From Burkholderia puraquae (GTDB taxonomy: Bacteria > Pseudomonadota > Gammaproteobacteria > Burkholderiales > Burkholderiaceae): a stretch of 64,000 nucleotides of DNA. Positions 44,796 to 53,677 of the stretch are shown here, in pieces. Under the pieces are notes generated by a model. It did not search any database and was not told the origin of the DNA. It worked only from the letters and a program-made list of their open reading frames with translations. The position numbers were made by a program, and so were the translations under genes. The first letter of the stretch is position 1. The number at the start of each line of letters is the position of its first letter. The stretch spans positions 186,001 to 250,000 of the forward strand of contig NZ_NBYX01000007.1 in the NCBI RefSeq assembly GCF_002099195.1, in the 5' to 3' direction.

Positions 44796-45308
44796 TCATC
44801 CGCGCTGCGCGTCGACGTGGGCACGTATGCGGCGCGCGCCCTCTTCCGGCGTGCAGGTCGATGTATCGATGCGCAGCGCGTATGGCCGCGAATAAGCCGG
44901 ATGCCCGAACTGGGATCGAGCCATGCCTTCGCCCCGATCGGGCCTCGCGCGTTCGCGCTGCTCGAGGATCTCCAGCGGGCACGTAACGCCGATGACAAAG
45001 GTCCGGCGAGGCGACAGCGCGGCAATGCATTCGTCGAGCGCGGCCGGATCACGAAGCACGAGATCCAGCACGATCTCGAAATGGCTGGCCGCAATCCGCA
45101 TGAGTGTCGACTCCAGGTTGAGCAGGTGAAGTCTCAGCGCCTGATTCAGTTCTTCGTCCGATCGCATGTCACGCCGGCGCGACATGCAGACGAACGCGTC
45201 GAGCGATACGTGAAACGTCGGCACATCCGAGCGCTGCTGAAGTGCCCTTGCCAGACTGCTCTTCCCGGCGCTGGTCGGGCCGTGCAATACGACGGCAACG
45301 GGTTTCAT
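44796..45308 (-). CDS. Chloramphenicol-phosphotransferase-like small kinase
   Basis: A 170-residue P-loop kinase of the CPT family (PF07931-like). Walker A is LHGPTSAGKSSLARAL at 8-23, a SLDAF motif lies near 35, and the family stretch VTCPLEILEQRERARPDRGEGMARSQ contains the lid. CPT from Streptomyces phosphorylates chloramphenicol, but most relatives have unknown substrates, and the fold is close to zeta toxin. It lies 44 bases downstream of an Amj-like flippase gene and is probably cotranscribed. Substrate unknown. Confidence 0.82.
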   Translation of the reverse strand: MKPVAVVLHGPTSAGKSSLARALQQRSDVPTFHVSLDAFVCMSRRRDMRSDEELNQALRLHLLNLESTLMRIAASHFEIVLDLVLRDPAALDECIAALSPRRTFVIGVTCPLEILEQRERARPDRGEGMARSQFGHPAYSRPYALRIDTSTCTPEEGARRIRAHVDAQRG

Positions 45309-45352
45309 GGCGATGGTCGACGGGAAAGATTGCGGGTTGCCCGATTACCGCG

Positions 45353-46156
45353 CTAGATCAGCTCGGCGACGCGCACGATGACGAGCGCGGCCGGCACGAG
45401 CACTGCCTGCGCGCACAACGTGCCGAGCACGCGCGCACCCGCGAGTGTCGTGATGGCCCGCCTGAAGCTGTTTTCCGATATCCGCCCTTCGATGACATCG
45501 TCGGTCATGACGGACACCTGCGGATCGATGACGACCGCCAGCACGACGGTCGCGAAACCGTTGATGACGGACGACAAATTCGCGCACGTCACTCTCAGAT
45601 CGGGTTTCAGGTAGCCCGCATACAACGAGGCGAACACGCCGACCGTCCAGATCGCCATCGCGGCAACGTTCAACGCGATGACGCCCCACGACACGCCGGT
45701 GTTGGCGGTCAGTTGCGTGACATTCTGGCTGGCTGGCAGTCGTGCGCCAATGCGGAGATAGTTGATACCCGCACGACTGCACGCGTGCATCAGCAGGCGG
45801 GGAATCGAACGGTTCACCTGGAAGTGTTCGACGGCGCGACTGAAGTAACGCTGGAACGTCGGGATCAGGAACGACCCGGCAATGGTCGCCACGGTCGCGG
45901 ACAGCAGGAACCACCGGAAGTCGGTCAGCAATCCGTTCCCCACCCGGTGCGCGATGTCCATTTCGACCCGTTTCGCGATGAACGGCCCCTGAAACGAATT
46001 GGCCGTTCGGGACACCAGCGCGATGATCCCGAACAACGAGAACGACAACGCGATGCGGCGCGTGCGAACGCCAGCGATCCGCACGGCATAAGCCAGCGTC
46101 GCGATCACATGGATCACGAAGGTAAGCCCGCAGATGATCCAGAGCTGACTGTCCAC
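45353..46156 (-). CDS. Amj-type (DUF2837) alternate lipid II flippase
   Basis: A 267-residue membrane protein with about six to seven helices. The N terminus, VIHVIATLAYAVRIAGVRT then SLFGIIALVSRTANSFQGPF, matches the DUF2837/Amj family as I know it; Bacillus subtilis Amj can replace MurJ as lipid II flippase. The GTG start at 46156 has GGGGTGA upstream. Further upstream is the palindrome AGAACGTTCT (46174-46183). It leads a likely two-gene operon with the CPT-like kinase. Flippase activity is inferred from the family. Confidence 0.83.
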   Translation of the reverse strand: MDSQLWIICGLTFVIHVIATLAYAVRIAGVRTRRIALSFSLFGIIALVSRTANSFQGPFIAKRVEMDIAHRVGNGLLTDFRWFLLSATVATIAGSFLIPTFQRYFSRAVEHFQVNRSIPRLLMHACSRAGINYLRIGARLPASQNVTQLTANTGVSWGVIALNVAAMAIWTVGVFASLYAGYLKPDLRVTCANLSSVINGFATVVLAVVIDPQVSVMTDDVIEGRISENSFRRAITTLAGARVLGTLCAQAVLVPAALVIVRVAELI

Positions 46157-46692
46157 GAACTCACCCCTTTCCGAGAACGTTCTTCAAAAGCCACGCAGTC
46201 TACCGTGGGATACGCCAGAGGGGAAAGGTCAAGGCCGCGACCAACTTCGACACGCGCATCAAAATCCAGATTCTGCGCCCCCGAGGAAAACCATCTCGGC
46301 TCGCTCACCGCGTTGTCAACATTCGGCGTCGAATTGTACTGATGCGTGCAGCCGTGCATCAGGCTCCTGCCGCCCCGGGCCAGCGCGTAATTGGGACAAC
46401 GCAACAAACGGCCAATCGTCCTTGCTCCCCCGGCGGGGGCTTGCGGGATCCTGCAGCTCGATGAGCTTGGCGCAGATGCCGCAACCATGCACCGGCGAGC
46501 CGCTGAAGGCGGGACGACGATCCGGGCGGCTGCGCCGAGCCTTCGGCGTTGCGTGACGCCTGGCGCTCGTTCGTGCGGCGGGCCGCATGTGTCCATTGCC
46601 GAATCAGGTCGCCAACGCAGGACACCGGCCGGTCTGGCCGAACGCATTTGCGCGCCTATACTGGATTCACCTGACGAAACAGGAGGCAGACC
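46157..46692. other. Intergenic stretch between amj-like and GGDEF genes
   Basis: 536 bases between divergent genes with no convincing gene. Near the amj-like start is the 10-bp palindrome AGAACGTTCT at 46174-46183, a possible operator. The rest shows no recognised feature; a minus-strand open frame at 46316-46588 has no similarity that I recognise. Confidence 0.45.
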
Positions 46693-48096
46693 ATGGTCAT
46701 CCGTGTTGCCGCCAATGAGCCGTCCGGCGCGATCCAACTGGTCACACGGGGCTACGCGAAGCTTCTGCTGGCCGGCTTCGCGCTGGTGCCGCTGTATCTG
46801 ATCGCCTACCTCTACTTCTTCCAGGATCCGTCGCTGACGTTCGAGAATCACGCCTTTCACGAACTGGCGATCGCCGTCGCCACGGCCGAGGGGGCATTCG
46901 TCACCTATGTCTGCTGGCGTTGCTATCACCTGTCGGGCGAACCGCTGTTGCGTTGGCTTACGCTGGGCTTTCTGGGTTTTTCGCTGGTCTATGCATTGCA
47001 TGGCGCCTTCACCGGCATGGCGCATCACAATATCTGGCTGTTCCTGCTGTACGGGCCGGCTTCCCGCCTGACCATGTCGGTCCTGATTTTTGTCGGGCAG
47101 CTCGCCTACAACCGCCCGGCCGACAGCGAGGCCGCCCGCGCCGATCGCCGCGTCTGGACCCAGTGGATCGCGCTGTTCGTGCTGATCGACGTTGCTGTTG
47201 CCGGGATCGCCTACTCGCCGGTGGCCGGTGCACCGTGGGTGCGTCTTTCGATGGAGGGGGGCGCGCTCCTGTTCTCCACCGTGAATGTCGTCGCGCTCGT
47301 CCTGCGCCGCATCCGCTCGCCACTGATGACGATCTACGGCATTTCGGTGGCGTCATTCGCCTTTTCGTCCCTCGCCTTCCTTCTCGGCCGCCCGTGGAAT
47401 CATATGTGGTGGCTGGCACACGCGATTTTTGCCGCCGGCTTCATCCTGCTCAGCTTCGGCGTGGTGCAGGCCTTTCATACGACCCGTTCGTTTTCGAAGA
47501 TCTACAGCCAGGAAGATCTGTTTGCGCGCTTGAGAGACGCCATGGCGAGAACGGAGCGAGCCCGGCAGGAACTGCAGCGGACCAACGAGAAGCTCGAGCA
47601 TATGGCGGCAACGGATCCGCTCACGGGCGCGGCTAACCGGCGGCAATTCATCGAGAGCGTGGAAGCGGAAATTGCCCGGGCGAAGCGCAATGGCGCACCG
47701 TTCTCGTTGCTGGCGCTCGATCTCGACCACTTCAAGGCGATCAACGACAGCTACGGGCATCAGGCGGGCGACCAGGTGTTGCAGCGCTTCGTCGCGAAAT
47801 GCCTTGGCGCGATCCGGCCGTACGACGGCGTCGCGCGAGTCGGTGGCGAAGAATTCATGGTGCTGTTGCCGCAAGTCGCGCTGGATACGGCGCAGTCGAT
47901 CGCTGAACGCATCCGCGCGGAGATCGCGAGCGCGCCGTTTGAAGCCGGCATTGGCAAGCCCATCGAGGTCACCGTGAGCGTAGGCGCTTCCGAATTCGGC
48001 CGGGACGGGGAGACGATCGACGCAATCCTGCGCAAGGCGGACGAACGCCTGTACCGCGCCAAGCATCAGGGCCGCAACCAGGTGGTCACTGCGTAA
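46693..48096 (+). CDS. Membrane diguanylate cyclase (GGDEF)
   Basis: A 467-residue protein with seven or eight membrane helices in the first 260 residues (7TM sensor) and a short coiled coil (about 275-303). The GGDEF domain has the active site GGEEF at 384-388, and a primary inhibition site RPYD at 375-378, five residues before it. The domain is complete (DPLTGAANRR, DLDHFKAIND, VSVGASE), so it should make cyclic di-GMP. The signal sensed is unknown. Confidence 0.92.
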   Translation: MVIRVAANEPSGAIQLVTRGYAKLLLAGFALVPLYLIAYLYFFQDPSLTFENHAFHELAIAVATAEGAFVTYVCWRCYHLSGEPLLRWLTLGFLGFSLVYALHGAFTGMAHHNIWLFLLYGPASRLTMSVLIFVGQLAYNRPADSEAARADRRVWTQWIALFVLIDVAVAGIAYSPVAGAPWVRLSMEGGALLFSTVNVVALVLRRIRSPLMTIYGISVASFAFSSLAFLLGRPWNHMWWLAHAIFAAGFILLSFGVVQAFHTTRSFSKIYSQEDLFARLRDAMARTERARQELQRTNEKLEHMAATDPLTGAANRRQFIESVEAEIARAKRNGAPFSLLALDLDHFKAINDSYGHQAGDQVLQRFVAKCLGAIRPYDGVARVGGEEFMVLLPQVALDTAQSIAERIRAEIASAPFEAGIGKPIEVTVSVGASEFGRDGETIDAILRKADERLYRAKHQGRNQVVTA

Positions 48097-48184
48097 CCGG
48101 CCGCATGTACCCGAGCCCGGCCTGCGCCCTGCGAATCAGCCGGGCGACGCCGCCTTCGCAGTGGTAACGGTTTGGCGATGCGCG

Positions 48185-49090
48185 TCAGGCGCTGCCGTGC
48201 GGCGCCGATCCTCGGGCTTCATTCAGCATCCATGTCGCGAATGCCTGCACCGGCCCCTCGGCGAGTTCGATCGGTTCGGGCAGGACGAGGCAGAAATTTT
48301 TCGTGATCGCCTTGCCCTCCGGCCAGGGCGCGACCAGCCGGCCCTGCTCGAGCTCGGCGTCGATGTAAAGGCGCGGTACCAGCGCAACCCCCAGGCCGGC
48401 CAGCGCCGCTTCGATCAGCATCGAATGGAGATCGTAACGCGCCCCCACCGCCGAATTGGTCAGCACGATGCCGGACTCGTGCGCGTAAGCTTGCCACGCG
48501 TCCGGGTTCTGTCGCCGGTGCAGGCGTGGCAGTGCATCCAGCGACGGATTCGCCCCGGCACCGGCGAGCAGCGCCGGGCTGCACACGGGCACCAGCACTT
48601 CCTCCAGCAGCGGATGCAGATGCATCCCCGCCCATGCCGGATGCTCGAAATGAATGGCTGCATCGAAACCGCTCCCGGCCAGCAGGAACGGTTCCATCCG
48701 CTCGGCGATATGCACCGTGATGCTCGGATGCCGGTCTTGAAAGTGCTTCAGCCGGGGGATCAGCCAGCGGGCGGCGAAGGTTGGAATGGCGGCGATATCG
48801 ATGCTCGCCCCTTCGATCGGCTGCCCCATCAGGTACAGGCTGTCCCGTTCCAGCCGGTCCAGAATCTCGCGAACCTGCACCGCGTATCGCGCACCGTTCG
48901 GTGCCAGCCGTACCCGATTGCCGATCCGCTCGAACAGGGTGACGCCCAGGAACGCCTCCAGCCGGCCGATCTGACGGCTGACGGCGCCCTCCGTCCGCGC
49001 CAGCTCCTCGGCGGCTCGGGCAAAACTTCCGTGTCGGGCCGCGGCTTCGAACGCCTGAAGCGCGGAATTGCTTGGGATCTTGCGGGGCAT
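48185..49090 (-). CDS. LysR-family regulator (GcvA-like)
   Basis: A 301-residue LysR-type regulator with N-terminal SALQAFEAAARHGSFARAAEEL and AVSRQIGRLEAFLGVTLFERIGNRV, a classic GcvA-type helix-turn-helix. The effector domain follows (IDIAAIPTFAARWLIPRL). The start at 49090 (MPRKIPSNSALQAF) is chosen because family members begin there; an in-frame upstream start adds 17 residues. It is divergent from the next operon, with 168 bases between, so it likely regulates it. Confidence 0.92.
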   Translation of the reverse strand: MPRKIPSNSALQAFEAAARHGSFARAAEELARTEGAVSRQIGRLEAFLGVTLFERIGNRVRLAPNGARYAVQVREILDRLERDSLYLMGQPIEGASIDIAAIPTFAARWLIPRLKHFQDRHPSITVHIAERMEPFLLAGSGFDAAIHFEHPAWAGMHLHPLLEEVLVPVCSPALLAGAGANPSLDALPRLHRRQNPDAWQAYAHESGIVLTNSAVGARYDLHSMLIEAALAGLGVALVPRLYIDAELEQGRLVAPWPEGKAITKNFCLVLPEPIELAEGPVQAFATWMLNEARGSAPHGSA

Positions 49091-49258
49091 GGGCGTCTCG
49101 CTGGTCGGAGTGTACTCGCTGTCAGCTTGAGCAAATATCACTGAAGGCTGACTTTAATTCGTTTTATGGCGCAGAAATGCGAGCTTAGCATTACGTTACC
49201 GCACTGAATATCAAACGCTCGCGGATGGATGTACCCCCCCTGTTCAAAGGACATTCTG

Positions 49259-49801
49259 ATGATCTACACCGTGGAATGCAGCTTCGCCGATCTCGACAGC
49301 GAAGCCGAATGGAACGACTTCTACAGCGTTGAAAAGCTGCCCGCCCTGATCTCGGTGACGGGGTTTCACACGTCGCAGCGGTTCAAGGCAATCAGCGACG
49401 GATGCCCTGTCTATCTGGCGATCCATACGATCGACGGGCTCGACGTGCTGACCGGCGACGAATACCGCCGCAAAGGCGGCGGCAATTTCTCGAAGTGGCA
49501 GCAACACATCACCGACTGGCATCGGAATCTCTACAGCGCTACCGGTCTTGCCCCGGCGGTGACGGACGACGAACGCCTCGCGCTGTGTGCCGGCGGCCCT
49601 GATCCGCTGATTCGCCTGGGTCTCGAACCGCTGGCCATGCAGGCCGTTGCGCTGGAGAAGTTTCCGGAGCGACGTTGGCTCGCCGTCGTACCACGGAACA
49701 GCGCGCTGCCCGGCGAGGCGCTCCCGGAGGGCATTCACCTTTACGCGCCGATGACGGAGCAACTGACAAGCGCATGCTCCGTTGCTGCTGCGCAGGAGTA
49801 G
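49259..49801 (+). CDS. Unknown small protein, first gene of a catabolic-type operon
   Basis: A 180-residue soluble protein starting MIYTVECSFADLDSEAEWNDFY, with SVTGFHTSQRFKA and a WQQHITDWHRNLYS stretch. I do not recognise the family with certainty; the N terminus resembles dimeric alpha/beta-barrel proteins such as EthD-like folds, which is a weak guess. AAGGA lies eight bases before the ATG. It opens the operon regulated, probably, by the divergent LysR gene and is seven bases from the tautomerase-like gene. Confidence 0.7.
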   Translation: MIYTVECSFADLDSEAEWNDFYSVEKLPALISVTGFHTSQRFKAISDGCPVYLAIHTIDGLDVLTGDEYRRKGGGNFSKWQQHITDWHRNLYSATGLAPAVTDDERLALCAGGPDPLIRLGLEPLAMQAVALEKFPERRWLAVVPRNSALPGEALPEGIHLYAPMTEQLTSACSVAAAQE

Positions 49802-49807
49802 ACCACG

Positions 49808-50134
49808 ATGCCGAACGTCACTTTCTCGATCGATGCGAAGCGGATGCCGGCCGATGAGAATCTCGCCGAGTTGTCGCGCGACTGCGTCGAGCTCTGTACG
49901 CATGTGCTCGGAGCAGAGCTCAAGAACGTCCACGTCATTTTTCTGGAGGTTCGGCATGGGCATGGACACCCTGTCTTCGCGGACATCCGGTATCGCGCCG
50001 GGGCGCCTCGCACATCGGCGGTCATGAACCGGTTCATGGAAGCGCTGGATCAGGCGATCGTTCGCCGCACGGGTCTCACGGCGCGCATTCGGTGTTTTGG
50101 CTACACCGCATCGAGCATCCACGCCCGCCATTAG
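49808..50134 (+). CDS. Tautomerase-superfamily protein
   Basis: A 108-residue protein starting MPNVTFSIDAKRM. After Met removal it would have the N-terminal Pro1 that serves as base in 4-oxalocrotonate tautomerases. It is longer than the 62-residue minimal 4-OT and may be a cis-CaaD- or MSAD-like member. Adjacent HHG-rich stretch EVRHGHGHPVF is notable. It lies between the first gene and the MBL hydrolase in one likely operon. Confidence 0.7.
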   Translation: MPNVTFSIDAKRMPADENLAELSRDCVELCTHVLGAELKNVHVIFLEVRHGHGHPVFADIRYRAGAPRTSAVMNRFMEALDQAIVRRTGLTARIRCFGYTASSIHARH

Positions 50135-50149
50135 CCGATTCGGAGCAGC

Positions 50150-50998
50150 ATGATGTCCACTCTCACCTTTCCCGTCCAGCAGGTCGGGGATTTCACGATT
50201 ACGGCCATCAGCGATGGCTACCTCTCCGCCAGTCTCGACTTTCTGTCGAATATCGATTCGGATGGCGCATCAAAAATGCAGCGTGATGCCGGGCAGAAAG
50301 ACCCCGACGCCGTGCACATCAATTGCTATGTCATACGCGGAGCGGGCCGTACCGTTCTCATCGATGGTGGGGCTGGCGGGTTCAGGCAATGGGGCGGCCA
50401 GCTCGAGACGAACCTGGCGCTTGCCGGCATCGAGCCCGCCGCGATCGACACCATCCTGCTCACCCACGCGCATCCCGATCATGTCGGGGGGCTGGTGAAC
50501 GATGCAGGTCAAGTCGCCTTTCCGAATGCGGAGCTGGTTGTACATCAGCGAGAGGTCAGGTTCTGGCAGGACGACGGCAATCTGAGCCGCGCCGGCGAGC
50601 GGGCACGCGGCAACTTCTTCAAAGCGCGTCAGGTGTTCGATGCGTATGACGACAGGCTTCGCAGGTTCGACGACGGACAGGTACTCCCCGGCATCAGCGC
50701 GCTACCGCTGCCGGGGCACACCGATGGACACACCGGATATGTTGTTGAATCCCGCGATCAAGGCCTTCTTGTATGGGGGGATGTGGTTCATTTCCCGCAT
50801 ATCCAGATTCAGCGGCCGGACGTATCGATTGCCTTCGATCACGATGCGTCGCTGGCAGTTGCTACGCGGTCACGCCTTCTCGATCAGGCCAGTTCGGAAG
50901 GGTTGTTGATCGCCGGCATGCATCTGGGAGAACTCGGGTTCGCACGCATCAAGCGAATGAGTCGAGGATATGCGTTGCTTTACGAGAGCGGAGAATGA
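50150..50998 (+). CDS. Metallo-beta-lactamase-fold hydrolase
   Basis: A 282-residue MBL-fold protein. Metal-binding motif LTHAHPDHVGG (HxHxDH), a later His in PLPGHTDGHTGY, Asp in LVWGDVVHFPH, and a final His in AGMHLG are all present. It would hydrolyse an ester, thioester or lactone-like bond. The group includes quorum-quenching lactonases and many catabolic hydrolases. GGAG precedes the start; a second ATG one codon later is equally possible. It is 15 bases after the tautomerase-like gene. Confidence 0.88.
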   Translation: MMSTLTFPVQQVGDFTITAISDGYLSASLDFLSNIDSDGASKMQRDAGQKDPDAVHINCYVIRGAGRTVLIDGGAGGFRQWGGQLETNLALAGIEPAAIDTILLTHAHPDHVGGLVNDAGQVAFPNAELVVHQREVRFWQDDGNLSRAGERARGNFFKARQVFDAYDDRLRRFDDGQVLPGISALPLPGHTDGHTGYVVESRDQGLLVWGDVVHFPHIQIQRPDVSIAFDHDASLAVATRSRLLDQASSEGLLIAGMHLGELGFARIKRMSRGYALLYESGE

Positions 50999-51216
50999 GG
51001 CAACACGTATACCGACGTGCGATGCCACCACCCAACGCCGCGATGCATTAGTCACCCATTTGAACCGAGTGGCGCTTTTTGAGGGTTATACGACCTTTGC
51101 GCCATTCACTTCGCGTTCCATACTTCGCGTGGAAGTTCGGGCCGAGAAAGGCACACAAACGCAATTGCGTTTTGAACCGTCGGCCCGATCCATCACGACG
51201 TAGAAAGGAGCGAAAG

Positions 51217-51963
51217 ATGAGGCTTGAAAACAAGTCAGCGTTAATCACCGGTGGTACCAGTGGCATCGGTCTTGCAACCGCGAAGCTGTTCATTGCGGAA
51301 GGCGCCCGCGTAGCGGTTACGGGTCGCGACGATGCCGTGTTCGAGCGCGTGAAGGCCGAACTGGGCGAGCATGCGCTCGTTCTCAAGGGCGATGTTCGTT
51401 CGATCCAGGACATGCGGGCGATTGCCGCCGAGGTCAAAGAGAAGTTCGGCGGCCTGGATATCGTGTTCGCGAACGCTGGCTGGGCTTTCCCGTCCGCAGT
51501 CGACGACATCGACGACGCACTCTATAGCGAGATCATGGACATCAACGTCAAAGGCGTGGTGTTCACGCTTCAGGCGGTGCTGCCGGACTTGCGAGAAGGC
51601 GCCTCCGTCATTCTCAATACGTCGTTCGTCGCGCAGACCGGCAAGCACGGCATCTCGTTGACTGCGGCCGCGAAGGCCGCCGTGCGATCGCTTGCCCGCA
51701 GTTGGTCCTACGAGTTTCTCAGTCGAAAAATCCGTTTCAACGCGATCGCCCCCGGCGCGATCGACACGCCTCTGCTCGCCAAGTGGGGCATGCCCGACGA
51801 ATGGGTTCGCGACCGCAAGGCCGAGTTCGCCGAAGCCATTCCGGTGGGCCGCATGGGCAAGGCCGAGGACATCGCCAACGCGGCACTCTATCTCGCCAGC
51901 GACGAATCCTCGTACGTCGTCGGCACCGAACTGGTCGTCGATGGCGGTGCCTCGCAGCTTTAA
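51217..51963 (+). CDS. SDR-family protein lacking the catalytic tyrosine
   Basis: A 248-residue classical SDR by length and fold. The cofactor motif is TGGTSGIGLA, then GDVRS, NAG (FANAGWAF) and SFVAQTGKHGIS. The usual YxxxK reads TAAAK: the position of the catalytic Tyr is Thr, while Lys is kept; DNA at this point is unambiguous. C-terminal GAIDTPL and VVDGGASQL are typical. Oxidoreductase activity is therefore uncertain. AAAGGAG lies seven bases before the ATG at 51217. It is 218 bases after the MBL gene, so a separate promoter is possible. Confidence 0.87.
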   Translation: MRLENKSALITGGTSGIGLATAKLFIAEGARVAVTGRDDAVFERVKAELGEHALVLKGDVRSIQDMRAIAAEVKEKFGGLDIVFANAGWAFPSAVDDIDDALYSEIMDINVKGVVFTLQAVLPDLREGASVILNTSFVAQTGKHGISLTAAAKAAVRSLARSWSYEFLSRKIRFNAIAPGAIDTPLLAKWGMPDEWVRDRKAEFAEAIPVGRMGKAEDIANAALYLASDESSYVVGTELVVDGGASQL

Positions 51964-52110
51964 GCCTGCGGCGCCCGATTCCAGCGCACTGCACGTCATC
52001 GCGCTCATCCACACATCTGATCTCAGGTCCGCCACGCGCTTCGTCGCGGCGGCTATTCCATCCGGCCCAGCCTGGCTGTGCTCGCAGAGGGGGCCGAAGT
52101 GCAAGGAGAA

Positions 52111-52971
52111 ATGATCTTGACCGACAGTAGCGATAACTCTGCTTTCGAAAAGCAACTCACCACATCAGGTCGTTCGCGTCGCGATGTGCTCAAGTTCGGA
52201 AGCATCGCCACCCTCGGCGCCGTCCTCGGCGGCGGAGCCCTGCTTGGGCGCGCAACCCCCGCTCTTGCCCAGGCAGGCAGCGAAGGAACACTTGCCCCGA
52301 ATGACCCGCTCAATATCCTGATCGTCAATTACGACGGCGGGACGCTGCTCGACTTCGCCGGCCCCAGCGAGATTTTTCATCGGCTACCGAACACGAACGT
52401 TCGCTACGCGAGCCTCGATGGCGGCAACGTGACGCTCGAATTCGGCGTCGTGTACGGCAAGACCGAACGACTGGCCGATATCGACGAGACAGACGTGCTC
52501 CTGGTCCCCGGCGGGTCCGATTTGACGGCACCAATGCGACCCGCGTATCAAGCGCAGATCCGGCGTCTGGCGGAAAGCGCCAGGCACGTGACGTCGGTTT
52601 GCAACGGATCGCTCGTGCTCGCCGCAACGGGCGTGCTCAAGGGCAAGCGAAGCGCGTGCCATTGGGCCTTCGTCAACAAGCTGGCCGAGTATGGTGCCAT
52701 TCCCGTGCCCGACCGGTTCGTGGAAGACGACAACGGGCGGTTCATGAGCGGCGGCGGCGTGACCGCGGGCATCGACTTCGCACTTCGCGTGGCGGCGAAG
52801 CTGCGCGGTCAACAGGCCGCCGAATTCACGCAACTCGCGATCGAATACGATCCCGCGCCGCCGTTCCATTCCGGCCATCCGAGAGATGCGCGGCCAGAGG
52901 TTGTCGCGATGGTCGACAAGAAGCTGCCCGGTGCATCCAGGGGGCTTGCACGCGTCCCGGGCGTTCGTTGA
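52111..52971 (+). CDS. Tat-exported DJ-1/PfpI-family protein
   Basis: A 286-residue DJ-1/PfpI protein with an N-terminal twin-arginine signal (SRRDVLKFGSIATLGAVLGG, cleavage after ALA near residue 55). The core has ILIVNYDGGTLLDFAGPSEIF, VLLVPGG and the nucleophile elbow VTSVCNGSLVLAATGVL with the active Cys; ACHW follows. It resembles isonitrile hydratase-like or GlxA-type DJ-1 domains. AAGGAG precedes the ATG at 52111. A periplasmic location is unusual for this family. Substrate unknown. Confidence 0.82.
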   Translation: MILTDSSDNSAFEKQLTTSGRSRRDVLKFGSIATLGAVLGGGALLGRATPALAQAGSEGTLAPNDPLNILIVNYDGGTLLDFAGPSEIFHRLPNTNVRYASLDGGNVTLEFGVVYGKTERLADIDETDVLLVPGGSDLTAPMRPAYQAQIRRLAESARHVTSVCNGSLVLAATGVLKGKRSACHWAFVNKLAEYGAIPVPDRFVEDDNGRFMSGGGVTAGIDFALRVAAKLRGQQAAEFTQLAIEYDPAPPFHSGHPRDARPEVVAMVDKKLPGASRGLARVPGVR

Positions 52972-53095
52972 CACGCTTGCAGGCAGTGCAAGCGGGCCAT
53001 CGGCAGCCCTCGACGATTACCGCATCCGACATTGCCTGCTCCACCTTAAAATTTTTGTAGTCCTCTTCATTCAAGCCATGACTGGAAATCACTCG

Positions 53096-53578
53096 ATGCA
53101 ACGGAATCGTGTTTTCACTGCTGCTCTTGCAGCCTGCGTCACCTTTTTCGCGTTTGCAGCGCCGGCGACTGCCGGTGGTTCGCAACGTCCGCCCGAAGCG
53201 GCCATCAAAGCCGAGAATGCGCGATGGGCCGATGCCTTTGCGCGAGGCGACTACGAGGCGATCGGTCGCCTCTACACCCGCGACGGCGCACTCTTGCCGC
53301 CCGGAGGTGACAAGGTAACGGGGAGCAGCGCGATCGTCGAGTACTTCACCAAGGGGTATGCGGGATCAACGCCCGCGACCGTATCGTTCAGCAACTACGA
53401 GTTCTACGGGAATGACCGGATCGTGACGGAGGTTTCGGATGCGGAGATTCACGACCACGATGGAAAGCTCAAATACCGCGGCAAGCAGACGCTCGTCTTT
53501 CTGAAGCAGGGCGACGCCTGGAAGTTGCATCGCGACATGTGGAACGACTACGGTCCGCTGAAAACGGATGGCCATTGA
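53096..53578 (+). CDS. Secreted SnoaL/DUF4440-like protein
   Basis: A 160-residue protein with a signal peptide (FTAALAACVTFFAFAAPATA) and a SnoaL-like cone-shaped domain of the DUF4440/ketosteroid-isomerase-like type (AIKAENARWADAFARGDYEAIGRLYTRDG, in two stretches, then FLKQGDAWKLHRDMWND). It may bind or isomerise a small molecule in the periplasm. The start at 53096 is preferred, since GGAAA lies upstream; 53078 is an alternative. It is 124 bases after the DJ-1 gene. Confidence 0.77.
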   Translation: MQRNRVFTAALAACVTFFAFAAPATAGGSQRPPEAAIKAENARWADAFARGDYEAIGRLYTRDGALLPPGGDKVTGSSAIVEYFTKGYAGSTPATVSFSNYEFYGNDRIVTEVSDAEIHDHDGKLKYRGKQTLVFLKQGDAWKLHRDMWNDYGPLKTDGH

Positions 53579-53647
53579 TCATCTGGCGAACCGGATAGTG
53601 GCGCACCCAAGGCGCCGCTAGTGCGTCAGACGGACGTTGACCAGGCA

Positions 53648-53677
53648 GCGCGCTGATCGGCCGGCCGATCAGCGCGC
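53648..53677. terminator. Perfect 30-bp palindrome between convergent genes
   Basis: Bases 53648-53677 are self-complementary over all 15 base pairs, with GCGCGCTGATC on the left arm and GATCAGCGCGC on the right; the centre is at 53662/53663. It overlaps the stop codon of the minus-strand GlxA-like gene and lies 70 bases after the SnoaL-like stop. A transcript from either side would fold a strong hairpin, so it is likely a bidirectional terminator. No T tract is present. Confidence 0.6.

Noticed and set aside
44796..45308. Chloramphenicol resistance enzyme
   Set aside because: The family name comes from one Streptomyces enzyme. Most relatives have unknown substrates, and the flippase neighbour points elsewhere.
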